From the NCBI RefSeq assembly GCF_036345155.1, contig NZ_CP107772.1, positions 186,001 to 250,000 of the forward strand: a stretch of DNA of 64,000 nucleotides. Direction: 5' to 3'. Both the position numbers and the translations under genes were made by a program. This stretch comes from Streptomyces sp. NBC_00582. GTDB lineage: Bacteria > Actinomycetota > Actinomycetes > Streptomycetales > Streptomycetaceae. Below the pieces are notes generated by a model. It saw only the letters and a program-made list of their open reading frames with translations, did no database searches and was not told the DNA's origin. Below, piece after piece: positions 44,201 to 52,572 of this stretch. Positions within the stretch are counted from its first letter, which is position 1; every line of letters starts with the position of its first letter.

Positions 44201-47200
44201 GGCGGCCGCACCGCCCTTCCCAGCCCCCTGTGGCGCCACGGCCGGTACTGGTTCGACCGCCGGCGCGCCACGCCGTCCTGCGGCGTTCCCGGTGCGGGCC
44301 CGCTCGCCGTGCGCACCGACGATCCGCGCACGGGCGCCGTCCTGTGGCAGAGCGACCTCGGCACGTCCGGCCCGCACCCCTTCGCCCGTGCCCTGCACGG
44401 ACAGCCGGTGCTCACCCTGCCCGCGGCCGCCGCCCTGGTGATCGCGGCCGCCCGGGAGGTCCACGGGCACGACGCCGCGGCGGACCTCCTGCTCGAAGAC
44501 CTCGTCATCGACCGGTGGCTCCCGCTGTCCACGAGCACCCCCGTCACCCTCCTGTGGGAGCCCGCCGGCGAGCGCGCGAGGGTCACCGTCAACGCCCGTG
44601 CGGCGGACGGCAGCTGGCACTGCTACGCGTCGGCGCACGTCACCACCGGCACCGGGGTGGTGCCGTGCGAAGACACCTCCCTCACCAGCCCGCCGGCGAC
44701 CCTCGTCAGCCAGTGGGAACCCGCCGGGGACGAGGCGGCGGACGGCGAACGCGACCTGCCCGGGCCCGAGGCCCTCCTCACGGCGCTGCTGTACGCGCCG
44801 GCTCCCGGCGGGGCGCAGAGCGCGGACGGCAACGCCCTGGGCGCCGGGTGCGCGCCCACCGTCCCCGCCGCCGTGCGCCACCTGCACCTCCAGCAGCCGA
44901 CCGGGCGCGAGCCGGTCACCATCGAGGCCTTTCCGGCGGCGCCCGCGCCCGGGCAGGACGCCCCCGTCCCCGGGGCGGACGCGCTGTGGGACGTCGTGGC
45001 GCGCGGGGGACAGACCCGGATCACCGCCCGCGGCGTGCGGCTGCGTTCCCCCGGCCACGGGGAGATCCGCAGGCCGCTCGAAGCGCTCAGCTACGACATC
45101 CAGTGGCAGAAGTCGCCCGCCGCGCTGCCCGAAGCGCTCGACAGCGTCCTGCTCCTGGCGCACGAGGCGCCCACCGGCGGCGCCACCGGCCCGCTGACGT
45201 CGTCCCTGGACGCGGCGCTGCGCGCGAAGGGCGTACGGACCACGGTCGGTGCGGCCTGCGGCACGGATACGGAAGCGGTCCTCGACGACTGGCTGGCAGG
45301 CACCGAATCCGACGCCCACCGGGCCGTGGTGCTGCTGCTGACCCGGCCGCCCGCCGACGCCGCCGACGCCACGGGCCTGCACACGGCCTGCCGGGTCGCG
45401 CGACGGATCGCCTCGGGGGTGCCAGCCGGGCGCCAGCCGCGGCTGTGGATGGTCACCGAGCGGGCCCGGGCCGTGCACCCGGGAGAGACGGGCCGGCCGA
45501 ACCTGGCCTGTCTGCGCGGCCTCGTACGCGCCCTGGCCCTGGAACAGCCCCTGCTGCGGGCCAGCCTGGTGGACCTGGACGACTCCCTCGGATCGGGTGA
45601 GGAACTCCTGCAGGAACTGCTCGGCGACAGTGCCGAGGACGAGGTCGTCTGGCGGACGGGGACCCGGCTCGTCGCCCGTCTTTCTCCCGCCGACCTGACC
45701 GCGCAGCAGTACCAGACCCCCTTCGTCGGCCGGCAGGGCGCCTACATCGTCACCGGTGGCCTGAGCGGGCTGGGGCTGGCAACAGCCCGCCGTCTGGCCG
45801 AGCAGGGGGCGGGCCGCCTGGTCCTCAACGGGCGGCGCCCCGCCACGCCGCAGGCCCGCAAGGTCATCGGTGAGCTGCAGGCCCACGGGACCTCGGTCAC
45901 CGTGGTGCACGGCGACATCGCCGACCCCGCGGTGGCGCCGCGCCTGGTGCGGGCAGCGCTCAGCGAGGGCCACCGGCTGCGCGGCGTCGCCCATTGCGCG
46001 GGCGTGCTCCACGACCGGATGATCACCGACCTGGCATCCGGTGACATCGACACCGTGCTGCGGGCGAAGGTGCTCGGCGCGCTGCGCCTGGAGGAGGCCC
46101 TCGCCCCCCACGACATCGACTGGTGGGTGTTCTACAGTTCGGCGGCCGCGCTGCTCGGCTCCCCCGGCCAGTCGGCCTACGCCGCCGCCAACGCCTGGCT
46201 GGACGCGGTGGCGCAGCGCCGCAGGGCCGAGGGAAAGCCGGCCGCCTCCATCGCCTGGGGGCCCTGGAGCGAGACCGGTGGCGTGCCCGCGGGGCGGGCC
46301 ATGGCGCTGCGGTCACTGACCCTGAGCGAGGGGCTGGACGCCCTGCAGACGCTCGTCGTGCACCACCGCACGCACACGGGGGTGGCCCACTTCGACACCG
46401 AACAAGTCCTCGGGGCGTTTCCCGGCGTGTCCGCCATCCCGTTCTTCGCACAGTGCTTCCCCGGCGATGCCGCCCCCGGCGACGACTGGGCCGGCCCCGA
46501 CGGTATCGGGGCGCTCGGCGACGGCGCCGCGGGGAAGGTCTACGCACGCCTGGTCGAGCGCACCGCCGCTGTCATGGGCTTGGGGGCGGCGAGCATCGAC
46601 CAGAGCGTTCCGCTTCCCCGGCTGGGCCTGGACTCGCTGATGGCGGTGCGCCTGCGCAATGCCGCCCGGCAGGACTTCGGCATCGACCTGGCGCCCGACC
46701 TCATGCTGCGCGGGGCGACACTTGAGCAGATCGGCGAGGCCGTCCTGGACGGCCTCGGCCTCAAGGGTGACAACGTACGGACCCCCGCCCCGCCGCCGAA
46801 GGGGACCGCCGGCGCGGCGGGCTCGCCCCGCCGGCCCGCGCTGCCGTCCTCGATCCAGCCCCGGGACGCCGCCGAACGCCTGGTGGCCGGGGCCTGGGCC
46901 GAGGTGCTGGGGCAGCGCCCCGCGGACGTCTTCAGCGACTTCACCGCGGCCGGCGCCGACCAGGACGCGGCCGGACGCCTCCTCGACGTGATCCGCGGGC
47001 GTCTGGACGGCATGCGGCTGGATCTGACCGCGCCGGCCCTGCTCACCGCGGGGACGGTGGCCGGCATCGCGGAACTGATCCGGCCCTCGGTCAACCCGGA
47101 CGGACACTCCACGGTCACCGTCCTGCGGCCCCCCTCGCCGGGCTCCGCCCGCCTCCCCCTGTTCACCTTCCACCCGGCCGGCGGGCCCACCTCCGTCTAC

Positions 47201-47941
47201 CGGCCCCTGACCCAGCTCCTGCCGCCCGACCAGGCCGTGTACGGCATGGAGCGCGTCGACGACCTGCACACGATGGAGGAGAAGGCGGCCCACTACGTCC
47301 GTCTCATCACAGACCTCCAGCCCCAGGGGCCCTACCGTCTTCTGGGCTGGTCGTTCGGCGGCTGTCTCGCCTACGAGGCGGCCCGCCAGCTGGCACAGGC
47401 GGGCCGGCAGGTCGGCTTCCTCGGCCTGATCGACACGATCCTGCCGGCCGCCCTTCCCGACCTCGACTCGCGCGAGCTGCTCCTGGAACGGTTCACCCGG
47501 TTCGCCGAGTACATCGACAAGACGTACGGCAAGAAGCTGGATCTGCCCTACGACGAGCTTGCGGCGACCCCGGACGAGCAGCAGATCGACGTCGTCATGC
47601 GCCTGGTGGCCGAGGCGGGACTCGACATGAGCCCGGGCATCATGGAGCACCAGCGGACCTCGTACGTGGACGCACGCGTCGGCGAGCGCTACACCCCGCA
47701 GCCCACCGGCGCGCACGTGGTCCTCTACCGGGCCCAGCAGGCGCAGCCCCTGACCACCGCTTTGGACCCGCGGTATCTGAGGCCGGAGGCGGATCTGGGC
47801 TGGGCGCCGCTGTGCGCCCGCCTGGAGATCGTGCCCGTGCAGGGCGACCACCTCTCCCTCATCGACCCACCGCACGTCGCCGCCATCGCCCGGCATCTGA
47901 CGCGGGCACTCGCGCAGCGGGCCGCCGGTCCAGGGCAGTAG
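41207..47941 (+). CDS. Pks13-like polyketide synthase: ACP-KS-AT-(DH-like)-KR-ACP-(ACP*)-TE
   Basis: A 2,244-residue type I PKS. ACP1 at about 20-90 (phosphopantetheine Ser53 in EYGLTSRGAV). KS at about 133-560 with Cys303 (DTACSSS), His438 (ETHGTGT) and His478 (SNLGHLEGAAG). AT at about 670-960 with Ser759 (GHSVGE); the specificity segment reads GGAGHSP, not HAFH or YASH. A DH-like region at about 1035-1290 lacks the HxxxGxxxxP motif. KR at about 1295-1700 with TGGLSGLG and Ser1645/Tyr1658/Asn1662. ACP2 Ser1810 (GLDSL). A further ACP-like segment at about 1885-1960 has ADQD where GxDS is expected, so lacks the serine. TE at about 1985-2244 with Ser2049 (GWSFGG) and GDH. ATG 41207 follows GAGGGAG. 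The N-terminal ACP, terminal TE and adjacent FAAL match mycobacterial Pks13; KR and DH-like parts are additions. It probably condenses a FAAL-activated fatty acid with a carboxyacyl unit and reduces the beta-keto group. Confidence 0.93.
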   Translation: MEADREATGASGRRPVARGELRSVVRRLVAEACGVAQEEIDDARPVVEYGLTSRGAVALAGRLEQVLDLSLPATLLWETRTIDELVRRLGTVGDGAGRSRGQDEGRPRGGDRPAGAAAVAGGGGVGEGPPAPEPIAVIGLGCRLPGGVSGPEALWKQLLAGRDFVGDVPAARRRSFATGSLGGAPVEDVIGQGSFLDDVEAFDAEYFGITPREAQVMDPQQRLLLEVACEALDHAGRPAFGLEGSDTGVFVGLSALEYGHLTTADPARLTPWTSTGAAGSIAANRLSYLLDLHGPSVTVDTACSSSLVAVHQACVSLSRGECDTALAAGTNVLLLPAVTASFEQAGALAADRRCKPFDAAADGITRAEGCAVVVLKRLAQAQRDGDRILAVVKGSAVNSDGRSAGLMAPNPAAQESLLRRALGTAGVDAGSIDYVETHGTGTLLGDPMEAGALGAVMGRGRPADQPLLIGSVKSNLGHLEGAAGIVGLVKTVLALHHRHIPQNLHFHTPNPHIDFTGLRLRVVSAPQDWPVHEGRPARAGVSAFGFGGTNAHIVLEQAPVTASGAAGSEESAAAGEGPHVLVVSSRSAQRIGDAAAALARLAARDDAPSLRDLAHTLARHRSGPVCAAVTARTHEEAARLLAALARAQEGFGLVAPCPDQYAVRALAGRRPVFVFSGHGSQWPGMGWRLLQQDTLFDAAVRDLDPLYAQATGHSLRTLLDVSAGAGVEHVQPLLFGMHVALARTLEAYGVRPAAVIGHSVGEVSAAVVAGALSAADGLRAVLARSAQLAAVDTEGAGAMAALELDAGERAPVLARYAGVEIAVHSSPRRCTVTGPAPEVRRLVDDLAAEGRLARLLDVGGAGHSPAVDVVLAPLRDALGTLAPGRADVTWYTTVLDDPRAAVHADADYWCANVRRPVRLHQAVEAAADDGLDLFVEISPHPIAVVPVSETLHAARATAQTWVIPTLDRRSDEAVGLRTALTRLHFAGVRVNESRLWPAGGRTALPSPLWRHGRYWFDRRRATPSCGVPGAGPLAVRTDDPRTGAVLWQSDLGTSGPHPFARALHGQPVLTLPAAAALVIAAAREVHGHDAAADLLLEDLVIDRWLPLSTSTPVTLLWEPAGERARVTVNARAADGSWHCYASAHVTTGTGVVPCEDTSLTSPPATLVSQWEPAGDEAADGERDLPGPEALLTALLYAPAPGGAQSADGNALGAGCAPTVPAAVRHLHLQQPTGREPVTIEAFPAAPAPGQDAPVPGADALWDVVARGGQTRITARGVRLRSPGHGEIRRPLEALSYDIQWQKSPAALPEALDSVLLLAHEAPTGGATGPLTSSLDAALRAKGVRTTVGAACGTDTEAVLDDWLAGTESDAHRAVVLLLTRPPADAADATGLHTACRVARRIASGVPAGRQPRLWMVTERARAVHPGETGRPNLACLRGLVRALALEQPLLRASLVDLDDSLGSGEELLQELLGDSAEDEVVWRTGTRLVARLSPADLTAQQYQTPFVGRQGAYIVTGGLSGLGLATARRLAEQGAGRLVLNGRRPATPQARKVIGELQAHGTSVTVVHGDIADPAVAPRLVRAALSEGHRLRGVAHCAGVLHDRMITDLASGDIDTVLRAKVLGALRLEEALAPHDIDWWVFYSSAAALLGSPGQSAYAAANAWLDAVAQRRRAEGKPAASIAWGPWSETGGVPAGRAMALRSLTLSEGLDALQTLVVHHRTHTGVAHFDTEQVLGAFPGVSAIPFFAQCFPGDAAPGDDWAGPDGIGALGDGAAGKVYARLVERTAAVMGLGAASIDQSVPLPRLGLDSLMAVRLRNAARQDFGIDLAPDLMLRGATLEQIGEAVLDGLGLKGDNVRTPAPPPKGTAGAAGSPRRPALPSSIQPRDAAERLVAGAWAEVLGQRPADVFSDFTAAGADQDAAGRLLDVIRGRLDGMRLDLTAPALLTAGTVAGIAELIRPSVNPDGHSTVTVLRPPSPGSARLPLFTFHPAGGPTSVYRPLTQLLPPDQAVYGMERVDDLHTMEEKAAHYVRLITDLQPQGPYRLLGWSFGGCLAYEAARQLAQAGRQVGFLGLIDTILPAALPDLDSRELLLERFTRFAEYIDKTYGKKLDLPYDELAATPDEQQIDVVMRLVAEAGLDMSPGIMEHQRTSYVDARVGERYTPQPTGAHVVLYRAQQAQPLTTALDPRYLRPEADLGWAPLCARLEIVPVQGDHLSLIDPPHVAAIARHLTRALAQRAAGPGQ

Positions 47942-49267
47942 TCACCGGCGGAAGGCGTGCAGGCGCCTGTCATCGATCCGGGCCCGGGCGCCCGGATCGG
48001 TGACGCCCAGCCCCGGCGCGGGCGCCAGGCACAGCACGCCGACCTTGCCGATGTGCTGGTTGGTCTGAACGCTGCGCGCCGCGGCGGCGACGTCGTCGAG
48101 CGGGTAGGTCCTGGACAGCGTGGGCACCACGTGGCCCAGGGCGAGGAGCCGGTTGACCTCCCACTGCTCGTGGAGGTTGGCGCCGTGGCTTCCGATGATC
48201 CGCTTCAGGCGCATCCACAGATACCGGTTGTCGTAGAGGTGTTCGTATCCGGTGCTCGAGCCGCAGGTGATGACGGTGCCTCCGCGCCTGGCCAGGAAGA
48301 CGGACGCGGCGAACGTCTTCTGCCCGACATGCTCGAAGACGATGTGCGGGTCCTCACCGACCGCGGCGCGGATGGCCTTGCCCATCTTCTTCCAGCCCTC
48401 CGGCCGCTGCAGAAGGGTGGGATCGCCCTCGTCGATGTCGGTGCGGTTGATGACCGCTTCACAGCCCAGCGTTTTCAACACGCGGGCCTTCTCCGCGGAG
48501 TTGACGACGCCGACGGGGATGCCGCCGCCGCCCAGGACGAGCTGGACGGCGTAGGCGCCCAGACCGCCGCTGGCACCCCAGACGAGGACGACGTCGCCCT
48601 GCTTCATCCGGGCGCCGCGTTCACTGACCAGCATCCGGTACGCGGTGCTCGCGCACAGCGGGTTGACGGCTGCCTCCTCCCAGCTCAGCGCAGCCGGTTT
48701 CGGCATCAGCTGGCTGGCCCGCACGACGGCGTAGTGGGCCAGCCCGCCGAAGTTGGTCTCGAAGCCCCAGGCCTTCTGCCCCTCACCGAGCATCCCGTCG
48801 CGATGGGTGTCGGGGTCCTGTTCGTCGACGTAGGCCGGCGAGATCACGACGTGATCGCCCACCTTCCACCTGCGGACCGACGATCCCGTGCGGACGATGA
48901 CCCCGCAGGCGTCGGACCCGACGATGTGATACGGAAGGTCGTGACGTGCCTCCCACCCGCCGCTGCGGCCCATCTGCCGCAGGAACTGGAAAGTGGGCAC
49001 CGGCTCGAACATGGCGGTCCACACCGTGTTGTAGTTGATGGAGCTCGCCATCACCGCGATCAGCGCCTCGTCCGGCGCCAGCTCCGGCATGGGGACCCGG
49101 TCGACGAAAAGGGACTTGCGTACGTCCTTGTCCTCCATGGACCGGAAGATGTCGACGTCCTCCTTGCGGACCACGGCGGCGGGGAAGTGGTCCGGCAGGG
49201 GAAGAGACTCCAGGACCGCAGCGTCGGCGCCGGCGAGAACTGCGTCGGACATGGAGGACTGCATCAT
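47942..49267 (-). CDS. ccr: Crotonyl-CoA carboxylase/reductase
   Basis: A 441-residue MDR-superfamily enzyme that reductively carboxylates enoyl-CoAs to alkylmalonyl-CoAs, using NADPH and CO2. The N-terminal SSINYNTVWTAMFEPVPTF (near residue 85-105) and the DPDTHRDGMLGEGQKAWGFET segment (landmark HRDGMLGEGQ) are diagnostic of CCR, and the Rossmann motif WGASGGLGAY is near 240. AAGGAG precedes ATG 49267 (ATG 49264 also possible). It is convergent with the PKS with no base between the two stop codons. It most likely supplies ethylmalonyl-CoA or a longer alkylmalonyl-CoA extender to that PKS, which would fit the AT's unusual specificity motif. Confidence 0.93.
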   Translation of the reverse strand: MMQSSMSDAVLAGADAAVLESLPLPDHFPAAVVRKEDVDIFRSMEDKDVRKSLFVDRVPMPELAPDEALIAVMASSINYNTVWTAMFEPVPTFQFLRQMGRSGGWEARHDLPYHIVGSDACGVIVRTGSSVRRWKVGDHVVISPAYVDEQDPDTHRDGMLGEGQKAWGFETNFGGLAHYAVVRASQLMPKPAALSWEEAAVNPLCASTAYRMLVSERGARMKQGDVVLVWGASGGLGAYAVQLVLGGGGIPVGVVNSAEKARVLKTLGCEAVINRTDIDEGDPTLLQRPEGWKKMGKAIRAAVGEDPHIVFEHVGQKTFAASVFLARRGGTVITCGSSTGYEHLYDNRYLWMRLKRIIGSHGANLHEQWEVNRLLALGHVVPTLSRTYPLDDVAAAARSVQTNQHIGKVGVLCLAPAPGLGVTDPGARARIDDRRLHAFRR

Positions 49268-50080
49268 GGCTCCTTGTGTCGGATGCTGGGGCGTGCACTG
49301 CGGCTGCTCTCCAGCAAGCAGTTACTTCGCCGGTGCCGCAACCGCAAAAGCGCGCCGTACGCTCGCCGCCGACGGCAAAGCCGCAGATCAGGCGCGTTCT
49401 GTTCCGGCCGCCCGGCGTGGTGTCCCGCTCTCGAAGGGAGCAGCGCGCATGACGGGCCGCGGCCGCCGACGCCGCCGGCGGTGCCGGCGGCTTCCCCGGG
49501 CGGGCGGCGGGCGCGCACCGGTGCGCTCCGAGCGCGGGCCGGCTCCGCGGGAGGAAACGGTCAAGGACATCGTCCGGGCGGTCACCTCACCCGCCTGCGC
49601 GGGGGCGGCCGTTCGCCTGCTTCGCCGCGGGAGCGGGCGATCGGGGCCGCGATGCGCGGAGCGCGCAGGGATGCCCGCCCCCTTCCCTCTTCGCGGGCCG
49701 GGGCGGTGGGCGCCCGGGCCCACGGGAGGCGCCCGGGGGCTGTGACGTAGCGGCCCCGGCGGGGGCGTGTCCCGTTCGGTGGCCCCCGGTCGCAGGCTTC
49801 GCACCCCCCGCCGCCGCGGGTGCCGCCGGCTCAGGCGATCGCAGGCTTCCCACCCCCGCCGCCGCGGATGCCGCCGGCTCAGGCGATCGCAGGCTTCCCA
49901 CCCCCGCCGCCGCGGGTGCTGCCGGCTCAGGCGCCGGCGAGGAGGAGCGAGGAGGAGCGGTGTGTGGGTGTCCGGCAGGACGGGTGCCGCGCAGCCGGGC
50001 CCGGCTCCGATGTCCCCCGGCCGGACGGCAGGTGCGCCGGGCGCAGGGGCCGACGGCGGCGTCGGGGAGGGCGGAGAAGA
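49268..50080. other. Gene-free GC-rich stretch
   Basis: No credible gene is seen on either strand. The left end is the CCR promoter region. The right part contains the 48-base tandem repeat listed separately. Open frames here are rich in Arg, Pro and Gly in every phase, as expected by chance at this GC content. Confidence 0.5.
49792..49932. repeat. 48-base tandem repeat, three copies
   Basis: Copies start at 49792, 49841 and 49889, each beginning GCAGGCTTC and ending in GCCGGCTCAGGCG. The period is a multiple of 3 (except one extra base in the first copy), so on the minus strand it reads as a 16-residue repeat (RLSRRHPRRRGWEACD). Confidence 0.9.
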
Positions 50081-50345
50081 GCGTCCCGTCGCAGGGAGCG
50101 CCGGCCCCGACGCGGCCGCCGCCATGGGCGCGCCGAGCGGCAGCAGCCATACGGGCGTGGACCGCGCCCCGTGCGGGTGTACGGCCATGACGTACGGCAC
50201 GGCGACGGCCGCCGCCAGCGCCACGACCGTACCGGCGCCGAACAGCACGGCGTCGAGGGCGACCGCGGGCCCGGTGCCGGTCCAGTCCCGCCCGACGGCG
50301 AGGGGCCTCGCGGGCGCACAGGTGGCGCGGGCCCATCGGGAGGCC
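50080..50345 (-). pseudogene. Fragment resembling a TDT/TehA (SLAC1-type) transporter
   Basis: A minus-strand frame gives PAVALDAVLFGAGTVVALA, then AVAVPYVMAVHPHG and WLLPLGAPMAAAASGPAL. The order of a hydrophobic helix, VPYxM, then WLLPxxxPMxxAAxG matches part of tellurite-resistance/dicarboxylate (TDT) family transporters, which have WLMPVVPPMVSAATG at this point. Neither the preceding nor the following helices are present, so this is a decayed remnant at best. The remaining bases to 50740 show no gene. Confidence 0.4.
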
Positions 50346-50747
50346 TGCGTGCCGCCGCCCCCGCGTCCCGGACGTGGACCTCAGCGGCCCGGCGATCCAC
50401 GCCAGCCCGTCCGGAACACCCCGGCTCCCCGTGCTGCGGCCCGTACCGGGTCAGGTCACCGGTTCGGCAGGGGGCCGGCAGTCATGCCCGCCCCGGAGGC
50501 CGGCGGTCCTCTGGCAGGACCGCCGGCGAAGACAACGGGGCAGCCGGTGGACCGGGCGCGCGACTGCGCGGCGGCCCCTGGACGCGGGCATCCCCGGGGG
50601 GCGGGGGCAGGCCCGCCGGGTCCGGGCCGTCCGGGCCAGGGCACCGGGCCGTCCGGGCCAGGGCTCCGGGCCGTCCTGCCCGGTGAGGCCGAACCCGCCG
50701 GCGGTACGCGCAGGCCCCGCCCCCCGGGACGCCTTCACCCTTGACCC

Positions 50748-50789
50748 AATCGGCCGCTTTTGAAGGAATGTTGATGATATGGGCCGATT
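50748..50789. promoter_or_regulatory. Candidate promoter/operator upstream of the Ig-like gene
   Basis: AATCGGCC (50748-50755) and its complement GGCCGATT (50782-50789) flank an AT-rich 26-base segment containing TTGATGATAT, about 80 bases upstream of the start codon. Confidence 0.4.
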
Positions 50790-50867
50790 TGAAGACTTAT
50801 CGTCACCTAGCGTAAAGGCATCCAGGACCATCCGGCGGCAGAAGAAGACAAAGGGAGTTGACCCGTG

Positions 50868-51344
50868 ATGCGTAGACGTCCCCGTGACAGGTGGGCCGGG
50901 CTTACGGCGGCGGCCGTGGCGGCCGTGGTGACCGCTGCCTCTCCAGCGGTGGCTGCCCCGTCGGCCACGGGCGTCACCGTGTCTCCCGCCGCGGCCATGG
51001 TGGGGACGCCGGTCGAACTGACCGCGACGGTCACCTGCGCATCGGATCCGAGCGGCGGTCTGGGCATGACGTTCTTCGACGGCGCCGACCTGCTGGGCAC
51101 GGTGCCCGTCGCCGTGAACGGCCAGGCCCACTACACCGCGTCGTTCGGCGCACTGGGCCCTCACACGATCACGGCCGCCTACAACGGCAACGACTCCTGC
51201 GACGCCTCCAGCGCCACGGCCGCCGTGTCCGTCCTGGCGTCGCCCGTCACTCCCCTCGTGCCCCCCGGGCTGTGCCTGCTCGCCTGCGGAGGGCTGATCG
51301 GCTTCGTGGTCGGCGACATCCACAACAACATCAGCATCGGCTGA
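50868..51344 (+). CDS. Secreted Ig-like domain protein with hydrophobic C-terminal tail
   Basis: A 158-residue protein. Residues 1-30 form a signal peptide (RRRPRDR, then hydrophobic AGLTAAAVAAVVTAA and a cleavage region PAVA-AP). Residues about 32-122 form one bacterial Ig-like repeat (VTVSPAAAMVGTPVELTATV; FFDGADLLGTVPV; GPHTITAAYNGNDSC), as in cell-surface adhesin repeats. The C-terminus ends in a hydrophobic cysteine-containing segment (LCLLACGGLIGFVVGDI), which could sit in a membrane or self-associate. GGGAG lies upstream of GTG 50865/ATG 50868. It is the first of four immunoglobulin-fold proteins in the next 10 kb. Function unknown. Confidence 0.75.
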   Translation: MRRRPRDRWAGLTAAAVAAVVTAASPAVAAPSATGVTVSPAAAMVGTPVELTATVTCASDPSGGLGMTFFDGADLLGTVPVAVNGQAHYTASFGALGPHTITAAYNGNDSCDASSATAAVSVLASPVTPLVPPGLCLLACGGLIGFVVGDIHNNISIG

Positions 51345-51825
51345 CCACCGCCGCCGGGCCACCGGGTTTGCCGGGACGGTGCCGTGGCAGGACACGCGGA
51401 GGGGGCCGGGGCGGCAGGTGCCCGCCCCCGGGTGATCTGGGGCCGGCCGGGCGGCGCATGACGACGGCGGCCGTCCGGCGCGGGGCGCCGGCCCTCCGTC
51501 CAGGGCGCGCAAGGCGCCGCCGCCTCGGCGGGGCAGCCCGCCGGGTTCCGGGGGCGCGCCTCAGGCATCCGGGACGGTCCCGCCCCTGCCCCTGCCCCTG
51601 CCCGGTGGTGAACCGTCACAGGGTGCCCTGGTCCTCTCCCCCGGCGGCCCGGCCGCCGGGCCCCGGCCCGCTCCCGGCTCCTGCCCGTGCGGCAGGCCCC
51701 GCGGCGGGGGAAAGGGGCCGGGCGAACGCCGGCTGCCCGCCTGCGAGGCTCCTGGCCGTCACAGGCGGGCGTGAAGCGGGTGCCGGCGCGCCGAAAAGGG
51801 GGCGCGCCCGCTGTGGGGCGGCGTA
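51345..51825. other. Gene-free stretch between convergent surface-protein genes
   Basis: No gene is seen in these 481 bases. A run of four CCCCTG hexamers lies near 51583-51606. Confidence 0.5.
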
Positions 51826-52572
51826 TCAGATGCCCGGGCCCGCCACGTAGGTGAAGGCGCCGACCTCGGTGTCCGCTCCGGCGGCGTTGGTCACGCTCAC
51901 GTCGACCGCGCCCGCGGTGCCGGGCGGGGTGACCGCCGACAGGGTGGTGGCGTTGATCACCGAGAACGGCGCCGGGGCCCCGCCGAAGGTGACCGACTCG
52001 GTGCTGTCCAGGTTGGTTCCGGTGATGGTCACCGCCGTCCCGCCCGAGGTGGGACCCGAGGTCGGGCTGAGGGCGGTGATCGTGGGGACGTCGACGTAGA
52101 CGTAGGTCAGTCCGTTGTTGGTCCCCCCGGCGGTGGTGACGCTCACCGACACCGGCCCTGCCGCGGCGCCGGCGGGAACGGTGACGGCGAGTGAACTGTC
52201 GGAGCCCACCGTCGGGGTGGCGGTCGCCGCACCGAAGGAGACACTGGTGGCGGTCGACAGGCCGGTCCCCGTGACCGTGACGGTGTTGCCGCCGGCCAGC
52301 GGACCCGAGGCCGCGCTCAGGGACGACTTGAACGGGGCGCCGACATAGAAGAACGGCACCGGGTTGCTCGTCCCGCCCGGAGTCTTGATCGTGACTCCGA
52401 CGGTTCCGGTGCCCGACGGGGCGACGGCGGTGACCTGGGTCGGCGAGACGTTGGTGACGCTCGTGGCGGGCTTGGTGCCGAACAGCACGGCGCTGGTGTT
52501 GGCCAGGTTCGTGCCCGTGATGGTCACCAGGGTCCCGCCTCCCGTGGAACCCTGATTCGGAGAGATCGGCAT
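51826..52572 (-). CDS. IPT/TIG-domain protein (three domains, no signal peptide)
   Basis: A 248-residue protein made almost entirely of three IPT/TIG immunoglobulin-like domains of about 80 residues. Each starts with a P-x-SGPxxGGTxVTITGTNL-type strand (PNQGSTGGGTLVTITGTNL, then GPLAGGNTVTVTGTGL, then GPTSGGTAVTITGTNL) and ends in TxxGxTN...YVY/YV. ATG 52572 is preceded by GAGGAG and the product begins directly with the first domain (MPISPNQG), so there is no secretion signal. TIG domains mostly serve protein-protein or surface binding. Two related genes lie within 9 kb. Confidence 0.85.
   Translation of the reverse strand: MPISPNQGSTGGGTLVTITGTNLANTSAVLFGTKPATSVTNVSPTQVTAVAPSGTGTVGVTIKTPGGTSNPVPFFYVGAPFKSSLSAASGPLAGGNTVTVTGTGLSTATSVSFGAATATPTVGSDSSLAVTVPAGAAAGPVSVSVTTAGGTNNGLTYVYVDVPTITALSPTSGPTSGGTAVTITGTNLDSTESVTFGGAPAPFSVINATTLSAVTPPGTAGAVDVSVTNAAGADTEVGAFTYVAGPGI

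Noticed and set aside
41405..46111. A 1,568-codon open frame antisense to the PKS
   Set aside because: It mirrors the high-GC third positions of the real gene; the product is His/Gly/Arg-rich with no recognisable domains.
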